From: Leptolyngbya ohadii IS1
Lineage (GTDB): Bacteria > Cyanobacteriota > Cyanobacteriia > Elainellales > Elainellaceae
DNA: 64,000 bases
Reading direction: 5' to 3'
NCBI RefSeq assembly: GCF_002215035.1
Contig: NZ_NKFP01000006.1
Coordinates: 3,625,080-3,689,079 of the forward strand
A program made the translations under genes and the position numbers. The notes beneath the pieces were generated by a model. The model was given only the letters and a program-made list of their open reading frames with translations, ran no database searches and was not told where the DNA came from. Of the stretch, positions 57,582-64,000 are shown one piece after another (position 1 is the stretch's first letter; every line of letters begins with the position of its first letter).

Positions 57582-57961
57582 TTGGACATTTAATTTTGCG
57601 GCTGACGATCTGGTTTTTGCTCACCTCCGATCTGAGTTTGGCAAACATTATTATTGGCGTGACGATCGCTCTGCTTTTGCCGCGTGGATATACGTCGCCG
57701 GGAGTCTGGAAAGATTGGCTGGGCGTTTTGTGGAAGGCGATCGTAGCAGTTCCAACGGCATACAAAGAAGCGTTTGAAATTATCCTGCGTCCGCATGACT
57801 ACGAAGACATTACGCTGGAGCAGGCTCCGCCCAAACGCACACCGGGGCTGGTGTTCCTGGATATCTATCTGATTACGTTTACGCCGAAGACGATCGTGGT
57901 ACGACACCGCAAAGACGGCTGGTATGAAGTGCATCGGCTGCGGGAGGGAAGAAACTCATGA
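57578..57961 (+). CDS. mrpE: Mrp-type antiporter subunit E
   Basis: 127 residues. Two hydrophobic segments at the start (ILRLTIWFLLTSDLSLANIIIGVTIALLLP), then a soluble domain ending with VFLDIYLITFTPKTIVVRHRKDGWYEVHRL, the conserved MrpE end. Start ATG 57578 overlaps the mrpD stop by 4 bases. Confidence 0.92.
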   Translation: MIGHLILRLTIWFLLTSDLSLANIIIGVTIALLLPRGYTSPGVWKDWLGVLWKAIVAVPTAYKEAFEIILRPHDYEDITLEQAPPKRTPGLVFLDIYLITFTPKTIVVRHRKDGWYEVHRLREGRNS

Positions 57962-58227
57962 GCGAATATTTAAACGAGAACGTCGTCATCTTTTTAATGA
58001 TTGCGGCACTGCTGATTCCCATCTATGAAGCCTGTCGGGATGTAAATGTCTGGCAAAAAATGCTCGCGCTTGCCAGCGTTGCCTCGAAGGTTTCGATTCT
58101 GATTTTGGTGGTGTCGGTGCTGCGGGACGACTGGATGATCGGCGTCGTGGGCGTGCTGATTTTGAGCGTGGGCAATGCCGGACTGATGCTGTTAGCGCAC
58201 ATTCTCAAGCGGGTGAACGAAGCATGA
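57958..58227 (+). CDS. mrpF: Mrp-type antiporter subunit F-like
   Basis: 89 residues, three membrane helices (VVIFLMIAALLIPIYEACRD, LALASVASKVSILILVVSVL, MIGVVGVLILSVGNAGLML). Position, size and topology match MrpF. Overlaps mrpE and mrpG by 4 bases each, so it is translationally coupled. Confidence 0.85.
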   Translation: MSEYLNENVVIFLMIAALLIPIYEACRDVNVWQKMLALASVASKVSILILVVSVLRDDWMIGVVGVLILSVGNAGLMLLAHILKRVNEA

Positions 58228-58547
58228 TCGGAAGCATGATTGTGGATATTCTGGGCTATGCCCTGATTGGGTTAGGCATTTTCTTCTGGTTCTGGGGCAC
58301 GTCCCATCTGGTCGGGAGGCGATCGGTTTTATTCAAGCTGCACAGTCTTTCGATCTCGGACACATTGGGATCAATGGCAATTATTGCCGGACTGCTGCTA
58401 AAACTGCCCCGCGAGTGGCCCCTGCTGCTGCTGGCGATTCTTTCCCTGGCAATGTGGAATACCATGCTGGGCTATGTGTTGGCATATTGCTCTACGACCT
58501 ACGATTCCACGACCTACAATCCCACGACCGGAGCCAATCGGGAGTAA
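58224..58547 (+). CDS. mrpG: Mrp-type antiporter subunit G
   Basis: 107 residues, three membrane helices; IVDILGYALIGLGIFFWFWG, then LFKLHSLSISDTLGSMAII matches the MrpG/MnhG pattern (RLHaxsxxDTLG). The tail has an STTYDSTTYNPTT triplet-like repeat. Overlaps mrpF by 4 bases and precedes the DUF4040 gene by 4. Confidence 0.9.
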   Translation: MIGSMIVDILGYALIGLGIFFWFWGTSHLVGRRSVLFKLHSLSISDTLGSMAIIAGLLLKLPREWPLLLLAILSLAMWNTMLGYVLAYCSTTYDSTTYNPTTGANRE

Positions 58548-58551
58548 TGCC

Positions 58552-59154
58552 ATGAATAATATCGATCCCTATATCTATTTAATCGTTGCCCTGCTGCCCC
58601 TCTCGGCGGCAATGGTGGTGCTTCAGCGAAATCCGTTCTTTGCGCTGATTATGCGCGGCATTCTGGGCGCAATGGCGGCACTCACCTATACTCTGCTTGG
58701 CGCGGCAGATGTAGCACTCACCGAGGCTCTGGTGGGAACCCTGCTGGCGATTACGCTCTATGCCGTAGCGGTGCGATCGTCCTTAGTCCTGAGACTGGGC
58801 GTTCTGGAAGACGAATCAACTCCCAATTCAACCCAGTGGGAACCCCTTTTAGGTAAGCTGCGATCGGTTTTGGACAAGCATTTTCTGCGGCTGGAACTTG
58901 TGCCGTTCACCTGCAAACAGGCGTTGCAGCGAGCGTTAGCGGAAAAGGAAGTTCACGCAACTTGTGTGCCTTCGGGCAGCTTAACGGCGGAAGAAGCGCC
59001 TTCCTATCAAACCTTAGTCCGTGTACCGCGTGTCTACGAAATTTTGCAGGAAGAACTCTCTGCGCCTGAACTGAGTATGAGGTGTGTCACCGTTCCAGGC
59101 GAACCAGACAATTCAATGGACAAAAAAGCGATCGTCGGGGAGGAACAGGCATGA
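58552..59154 (+). CDS. DUF4040 (MbhD/MrpA C-terminal-like) antiporter subunit
   Basis: 200 residues. Three N-terminal membrane helices (YIYLIVALLPLSAAMVVL and, later, GILGAMAALTYTLLGAADVALTEALVGTLLAITLYAVAV) form a DUF4040/MbhD domain, which in full-length MrpA is the C-terminal part and resembles NuoJ. About 100 hydrophilic residues follow. The ATG 58552 has GGAG about 8 bases upstream. In cyanobacteria this stands in for the MrpA tail; no NuoL-like MrpA body is in the operon. Confidence 0.85.
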   Translation: MNNIDPYIYLIVALLPLSAAMVVLQRNPFFALIMRGILGAMAALTYTLLGAADVALTEALVGTLLAITLYAVAVRSSLVLRLGVLEDESTPNSTQWEPLLGKLRSVLDKHFLRLELVPFTCKQALQRALAEKEVHATCVPSGSLTAEEAPSYQTLVRVPRVYEILQEELSAPELSMRCVTVPGEPDNSMDKKAIVGEEQA

Positions 59155-59849
59155 ATACTGGCTCTACTAGCTCACTCAAATTCTCAATTAAATGGCTCTA
59201 CGTGGCGGCGGGAATTGCCATGTTCTTCAAGATGGTACTGCTGCCCCAGATTGCGCCAACTCTTACCCATTTATCGATCGTCCAGACCGTCGTGCAGGAT
59301 AGCGGTGTGCCGAACGCCGTGTCAGGGATTATTTTCCGCAATCGCCTCTACGACACCATCTTTGAAGTCGTGGTGTTTACGATCGCCATTCTGGGCGCAA
59401 AGTATATGCTGGCAAACGAGCGTCCCTTTTGCACCATCTATCAATTTACCGATCAGCCTTCGATCGTGCTGGCGCGGCTGGGGGCAACGATTTCGGCGCT
59501 GGTGGGAATTGAACTCGCGATTCGCGGGCACCTGAGTCCGGGGGGTGGATTTGCCGCTGGGGTGGCAGGCGGTACGGCGATCGGGCTGGTGGCAATTACG
59601 TCATCGCCGGAGTGGATGCAGGAAATTTATCACAAATGGCACGCAGTCACCTGGGAGAAAATCTCGGTGCTGGTGTTTATTGTGCTGTCGGTGATTACAT
59701 TAGCAGGGCTGGAGCTACCCCACGGGGAACTGGGGACACTGTTTAGCGGCGGTGTCGTGCCTCTGCTGAATATTCTGGTGGCGCTGAAGGTGGCGCTGGG
59801 TTCCTGGGCGGCGGTGCTAATTTTTATTCGCTATCGGGGCTTGCTGTAG
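59151..59849 (+). CDS. mrpB: Mrp-type antiporter subunit B
   Basis: 232 residues with an MnhB domain. An N-terminal hydrophobic part (FKMVLLPQIAPTLTH, then RLYDTIFEVVVFTIAILGAKYML) is followed by LARLGATISALVGIELAIRGHLSPGGGFAAGVAGGTAIG, whose RGH-SPGGGF loop is diagnostic. Start ATG 59151 overlaps the previous stop by 4 bases. Last gene of the mrp operon. Confidence 0.92.
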   Translation: MNTGSTSSLKFSIKWLYVAAGIAMFFKMVLLPQIAPTLTHLSIVQTVVQDSGVPNAVSGIIFRNRLYDTIFEVVVFTIAILGAKYMLANERPFCTIYQFTDQPSIVLARLGATISALVGIELAIRGHLSPGGGFAAGVAGGTAIGLVAITSSPEWMQEIYHKWHAVTWEKISVLVFIVLSVITLAGLELPHGELGTLFSGGVVPLLNILVALKVALGSWAAVLIFIRYRGLL

Positions 59850-59877
59850 CGGTCGGCTTTACTGGTCAAGAAATCCC

Positions 59878-60477
59878 CTAGCGCACATTCCATTCGCGGT
59901 TCTGTTCGTTTGCCTGTCTGCGGCTAATTCGTTCTCGCAGTGCCCACAGGCTGAGCAGGGCAGCCAATCCTGCGCCTAAACTATCCATAATCAAATCCGT
60001 CACCGTATCGTTCACGTCGCCAATCACTTCCGTATTAAAAATAAATCCGGCTGTCCATTCCACAATTTCCCAGACTGCGCCGATCGCGATTCCAAAACTG
60101 GCAACCGTCAGCACATATAGCCAGGGATGCTGCCGAAACACCGAGAGCATCGATCGATACACAAGAAAGCCCAGCGCCAGCGTAACGGCAAAGGTGGTAA
60201 AGGCGTGGGTGATTTCGTCGTAGGGTCCGGGCTGATAAAAGAGCCGCCACACCCAGCCCCCCGCATTCAGCAGAGCCGCAATTACAAACAGAAAATCAAA
60301 CAGGGTAGGCAATCGATCGTCGGTGAGAATAAAGACGACCGCAGCCACACCAAATCCCGCCAGCGCGATCGCATTATTCCATTCGCCCTGAAGCACTGCC
60401 GCCCCGATCAGCACGAGCAGTACCAGCAGCCCAACCCATGCCCCAATTCGATACCCGCGCCAGTTTGTTGTCATCAT
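59878..60477 (-). CDS. YjdF/DUF2238-like membrane protein
   Basis: 199 residues with five to six membrane helices. PGPYDEITHAFTTFAVTLALGF, then GAVWEIVEWTAGFIF and NDTVTDLIMDSLGAGLAALL match the DUF2238/YjdF family of unknown function (conserved Asp, His, Glu and Asp in the membrane region). I start at ATG 60477 (MMTTNWRGYR); a TTG at 60552 is possible but has no ribosome site. Converges on mrpB with 28 bases between. Confidence 0.8.
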   Translation of the reverse strand: MMTTNWRGYRIGAWVGLLVLLVLIGAAVLQGEWNNAIALAGFGVAAVVFILTDDRLPTLFDFLFVIAALLNAGGWVWRLFYQPGPYDEITHAFTTFAVTLALGFLVYRSMLSVFRQHPWLYVLTVASFGIAIGAVWEIVEWTAGFIFNTEVIGDVNDTVTDLIMDSLGAGLAALLSLWALRERISRRQANEQNREWNVR

Positions 60478-61138
60478 GTTGCTGAAAGTTGCTGAATCTA
60501 AAATGCGATCGTTTTGGATTGAACCCAATTTTCTCTCGTCGCTTGCAATCAAGCATCAATCCACAGGACGATTATAAGAACAAGCCATAGTGGGCAATCC
60601 ACTCGGAAAACCATCTACTTCATCATCTAATTTTTTGTTTTATTGTTCTAATTAATTTATTTTTCTATATTTTTTTGACGATTGTTCGTTCAGAGTTCCG
60701 CGTTATTTTTCTTCTAAGTTAGAGCGATCGTCTTATTCAAGGCAGTTATCTACGGAGTAATCCACTGTGCCCTTGACTCCGCTGAACCGGATAAGCTGCA
60801 TCAATTTTTTAAGTAGATCCTCAGTGTCGTTTTTAATGCTTCCATGAAGAAATACGTAAAGCGAAATTCTTTTTTTGAAGTCAGTCAAACTGAGAGCATG
60901 GCTAGCTTCATTGCGGCGAAGGTTATAGGGACATCCTCTTCACGCCATTTCCGTTTTTAGTCGTTCCTATTCTTTCAGTATTTTCATAGAAGAGGAAGTA
61001 TAGGATACGACGGGCGTCTTATAGAATGTTGATGCTATTCAATCGGGCTTCTATCAGCCAAGATCCTTCGACCTGCAACAGCCAAGCTTCAGGGGCTCCT
61101 ACCATTCATTCATCTTTACCCTTAGGAGCAATATTTTC
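60478..61138 (+). other. Intergenic region upstream of the PTPA-CTERM gene
   Basis: 661 bases, including an unusually A/T-rich block (about 60628-60685, with TTTTTT runs) and a long leader before the PTPA-CTERM gene. AGGAG at about 61123 is the ribosome site. A TGGC/TTGC pair at 60899-60914 was rejected as a sigma-54 site. No gene is seen. Confidence 0.45.
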
Positions 61139-61846
61139 ATGACAACGAAAATGAAAATGCTTTCAGCATTCGCTGCTGGAGCAACTTTAAGTGCAGCCTG
61201 TTTACTGGGAGCTTCTAGCGCAGAAGCAGCCACGATCGTTCTCGGCTTTGAAGGACTGCAAGACCTTGAGAGGGTTACGAATTTCTACAACGGTGGACTT
61301 GGCAGCTTTGGGAGTGGTCCGGGACCAAACTACGGGATCTCATTCAGCTCCGATGCCCTGGCACTCATTGATGCAGATGCAGGAGGTGGCGGCGACTTTG
61401 GTGGAGAGCCTAGCCCCAGTACCGTTCTATTCTTTCTATCCAACACGGCAGTCATGAACGTTCCGGCTGGTTTTGATACTGGCTTCTCGTTCTTTTACTC
61501 ATCGCCTTTCTTCTCAGGCACCGTCAATGTTTATGATGGCTTGAACAAAACTGGAAATCTGCTTGCTAGCCTCACCTTGCCCTTTACTCCAGATAACGGG
61601 GCACCCGATCCCAATGGTATCTACAGCCCATTTGTTCCCTTTGGAGTTAGCTTCAGCGGTATTGCACGCTCCGTTGATTTTGGTGGAGTAGCCAATTTCA
61701 TCGCATTCGATGACATTACACTCGGTTCTGAGACTCCCGGCACACAAATTCCAACGCCTGCCCTCTTGCCTGGTCTAGTAGGTATGGGCATTGCAGCATA
61801 CCGCAAACGCAAAGGGGAATTGGCTCAGGAAGACAGCGACGCTTAA
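61139..61846 (+). CDS. PTPA-CTERM sorting domain exported protein
   Basis: 235 residues. A signal peptide (MLSAFAAGATLSAACLLGAS, cleavage near AEAATI) is followed by a Gly/Ser/Phe-rich beta-type middle domain and the C-terminal sorting signal PTPALLPGLVGMGIAAYRKRKG (about residues 203-224). That signal is the PTPA variant of PEP-CTERM, a short motif, a membrane span and a basic end, which in cyanobacteria marks proteins for an exosortase-like system and the surface. The middle part has no named domain and may be a carbohydrate- or matrix-binding beta-sandwich (inferred). Confidence 0.88.
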   Translation: MTTKMKMLSAFAAGATLSAACLLGASSAEAATIVLGFEGLQDLERVTNFYNGGLGSFGSGPGPNYGISFSSDALALIDADAGGGGDFGGEPSPSTVLFFLSNTAVMNVPAGFDTGFSFFYSSPFFSGTVNVYDGLNKTGNLLASLTLPFTPDNGAPDPNGIYSPFVPFGVSFSGIARSVDFGGVANFIAFDDITLGSETPGTQIPTPALLPGLVGMGIAAYRKRKGELAQEDSDA

Positions 61847-61977
61847 TTTGCGATCGCCCCTTCCGTCATAGGTCAAATTCACCCCAGGTCGGAGGATTGA
61901 TTCCAGTTTCAGGTCAATGCCTGGATATTGGAAAGCCAACCTCCGGCTTTTGTGGGGCAGATCCTCAAAATAGATCC

Positions 61978-64000
61978 TCAAAAACGAACTTGCCGATAGA
62001 AGAGATGCTTGACACTCTCAGCCGTCAGCACATACAGACCTACGATCGCCCCTAATACCAGCAGAAAATAGAGCGGCAGCGGGGTAAAGCCCAGCAACTT
62101 TGCAATCGGCGTAAGCGGTAACAGCAGGGTAATCAGGACGATCGCCAGGGTTGCCCACAGCAGATATTTTCCCGGCTTGCTCTGGGTGATCGACCGGCGA
62201 GTGCGAACCACCAGCACAATCAGCGATGCCGAAATCACCGACTCCATAAACCATCCGGTTTGAAACTGGGCGGGTGTCGCTTTAAGCAGCAGAAGCAGTG
62301 CGGCAAAGGTGAGGTAATCAAACAGAGAACTGACCAGACCAAAGACGATCATAAAACGGCGAATAAATGCCAGGTTCCAGCGGTGCGGCTGAGCCACAAA
62401 CTCGCGATCGACGCGATCGGTAGCGATCGTAATTTCAGGAAAGTCGGTGAGTAAATTGGTGAGCAGAATTTGCTTGGGCAGCAGCGGTAGAAAGGGCAGA
62501 AATAGGGAGGCTCCCGCCATGCTAAACATATTGCCGAAGTTGGCGCTGGTTGCCATAAACACATACTTTAGCGTATTCCCAAAGGTTTCCCGCCCCGCCT
62601 TCACACCTGCAATCAGAACGTCTAGATTTTGCTGCATCAAAACAATCTCTGCGGCTTCCTTCGCCACATCTACAGCCGTATTCACCGAAATACCCACATC
62701 AGCAGCGTGAAGGGCAGAGGCATCGTTTATTCCGTCACCCATATAGCCCACTACGTTTCCGGCTTTCTTGAGGGCGAGGATAATATGCTCTTTCTGGTTG
62801 GGTTCAATTTCAGCAAATACGTCAATCCGCTGTACCTGATGAATTAATGCTTCGTCGCTTAGCGATCGCATCTCCTTCCCGGTTAACACCTGCGGATCGG
62901 TTAAGCCAACCTGCTGGCTAATGCTTTGGGCAACGGCATGGCTATCGCCTGTAATTATCTTGAGGCTAACGCCCATCTGGGATAGGGTGGCGATCGTGTC
63001 TTGAATGCCGGGCTTGGGCGGATCGTAGAGGGTTAGACCACCCAGGAAGGTCATCTCGCGTTCATCGGTTTTGTTGATGGAGTCAGTCGTTAGCTCCCGG
63101 TAGGCAACGCCCAGAGTGCGAAATCCTTTCAGTCCGAGTTGCTCGAAGCGTTGCTGAATCTGTTCCCGCATTGGCTCCAGTGTGGCAATTTTTCCGTCAC
63201 TTAGTTCGACCTTAGAGCAAATGTCTAGAATGCTTTTAAGTGATCCTTTAGTGATTAACAAATTGTTCTGCTGCGAATTTGATCGATTACCTTCAGACGA
63301 TTCATACTTTTGAGCAACCAGAATACTCAATCGCTTCCGAATAAAATCATAGGGGATTTCGCCTAGCTTTTGGTAAGCCTGTGTATCAAAGGACTGATAG
63401 CCACAAATTGCCTCATCGATCGGATTTGCGTATCCCGATTCTGAAATCGCGTTCAGATAGGCGTAAAACAGAATTTTGTTGGCTTCCGGTAAATTTCCGG
63501 TTGGATTTCTTGATGAATCTCCCGTTGCATTTCTGGTGCGATCGTTTCCTTCCGCATCCACAGCGGCATGAATTTGCACCGTACCGTCCGTTAGCGTGCC
63601 TGTTTTATCTGAGCAAAGCACATTCATACTGCCAAAGTTTTCGATCGCCGGAAGATGTTTCACAATTACCTGCTGTTTTGCCATCTGCCTTGCCCCGTGG
63701 GACAGGTTGACGCTGACGATCGCCGGAAGCAGCTGCGGCGTTAATCCAACGGCTAACGCAAGGGAGAATAAAAAGGAATCTAAAACGGGACGCTGAAGAA
63801 ATACATTGGCGGCAAAGATCAGGATGACCAGAATTAGCGTGACTTCTGCCAGAAAATAGCCAAACCGACGAATGCCCCGCTCAAATTCCGTTTCGGGCGA
63901 TCGGAGCCGCAACCGCTGAGAAATCTGCCCAAACTGCGTTGATTTTCCGATCTGCACCACTACGGCACTGCCCGTCCCGCTGACCACATTCGTACCGAGA
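61978..64000 (-). CDS. Magnesium-translocating P-type ATPase (MgtA-like), C-terminal part
   Basis: 674 codons are present and the gene runs off the right edge; full MgtA is about 900 residues, so about 230 N-terminal residues are missing. The frame reads on through LGTNVVSGTGSAVV at the edge, so the 5' part lies outside. The phosphorylation loop CSDKTGTLTDG, the hinge MGDGINDASALHAADVGI, and the helices LALAVGLTPQLLPAIVSVNLS and LLTNLLTDFPEITIATD are all typical of MgtA/MgtB rather than of Ca or heavy-metal pumps. It takes up Mg2+ across the inner membrane. Its 3' end faces the PTPA-CTERM gene. Confidence 0.93.
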   Translation of the reverse strand, partial: LGTNVVSGTGSAVVVQIGKSTQFGQISQRLRLRSPETEFERGIRRFGYFLAEVTLILVILIFAANVFLQRPVLDSFLFSLALAVGLTPQLLPAIVSVNLSHGARQMAKQQVIVKHLPAIENFGSMNVLCSDKTGTLTDGTVQIHAAVDAEGNDRTRNATGDSSRNPTGNLPEANKILFYAYLNAISESGYANPIDEAICGYQSFDTQAYQKLGEIPYDFIRKRLSILVAQKYESSEGNRSNSQQNNLLITKGSLKSILDICSKVELSDGKIATLEPMREQIQQRFEQLGLKGFRTLGVAYRELTTDSINKTDEREMTFLGGLTLYDPPKPGIQDTIATLSQMGVSLKIITGDSHAVAQSISQQVGLTDPQVLTGKEMRSLSDEALIHQVQRIDVFAEIEPNQKEHIILALKKAGNVVGYMGDGINDASALHAADVGISVNTAVDVAKEAAEIVLMQQNLDVLIAGVKAGRETFGNTLKYVFMATSANFGNMFSMAGASLFLPFLPLLPKQILLTNLLTDFPEITIATDRVDREFVAQPHRWNLAFIRRFMIVFGLVSSLFDYLTFAALLLLLKATPAQFQTGWFMESVISASLIVLVVRTRRSITQSKPGKYLLWATLAIVLITLLLPLTPIAKLLGFTPLPLYFLLVLGAIVGLYVLTAESVKHLFYRQVRF

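Noticed and set aside
60899-60914. TGGC..TTGC resembling a sigma-54 promoter before the PTPA-CTERM gene
   Set aside because: The spacing is one base too long, and cyanobacteria are not known to have sigma-54.

Overview
The window is chromosomal DNA from a filamentous-type cyanobacterium with phycobilisomes. The evidence is gene content: a phycobilisome core-membrane linker (apcE), haem oxygenase for bilin synthesis, Mg-chelatase subunit ChlI, a CrtD-type carotenoid desaturase, and the cyanobacterial ATP synthase gene order atp1-I-H-G-F-D-A-C with no beta or epsilon gene. CGATCG / GCGATCGC (HIP1-type) words are also very frequent throughout. No tRNA, rRNA, CRISPR array, transposase or phage gene was found. 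Coding density is high, and most genes are single or in short operons.

Layout. 0-6 kb: an SDR fragment cut by the left edge, an M48 protease, a second SDR, small conserved proteins, and a two-gene unit of a DICT/HD-GYP-like sensor plus a pentapeptide-repeat protein. 6-10 kb: pigment genes crtD and chlI with an alpha/beta hydrolase between them. 10-18.6 kb: an aldo/keto-reductase homologue that has lost its catalytic residues, a cold-shock-type RRM protein with a clear terminator, an MFS transporter, a CPBP protease, a ferredoxin operon with a DUF3326 protein, several small proteins of unknown function, and an ABC-2 permease. 18.6-24.3 kb: a possible orphan small RNA, an old-yellow-enzyme gene divergent from an ArsR regulator with a palindrome between them, and an operon of two DevC-type permeases, a DevA-type ATPase and a YbjN-like protein. 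24.5-30.8 kb: the ATP synthase operon, ended by a strong terminator.

31-41 kb: a methyltransferase, then apcE with four linker repeats. Two copies of a ~140 bp palindrome-ended repeat flank apcE. A Ser/Thr kinase with a pentapeptide-repeat tail, a LabA-like NYN protein and a rhodanese-type sulfurtransferase follow. 41-53 kb: an efflux block. A TetR regulator with a perfect 15 bp palindrome stands divergent from a HlyD / double-ATPase / two-permease exporter. An ACT-domain gene and an RND adaptor-pump pair follow. 53-60 kb: a lipid kinase, haem oxygenase, and an Mrp-type cation/proton antiporter operon (C-D-E-F-G-DUF4040-B). 60-64 kb: a YjdF-like membrane protein, a PTPA-CTERM exported protein, and an MgtA-type P-type ATPase cut by the right edge.

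Much of the window concerns photosynthetic energy conversion (light harvesting, pigment synthesis, ATP synthase, ion antiport) and envelope export (three ABC systems, one RND system). Intergenic regions carry several families of short palindromic repeats and a notable set of 13-16 bp tandem duplications. I found no convincing novel defence or mobile system. The observations most worth a second look are the double-DevC exporter, the candidate small RNA near 18.8 kb, the residue-depleted AKR and HD-GYP homologues, the slimmed Mrp operon, and the repeat pair around apcE.
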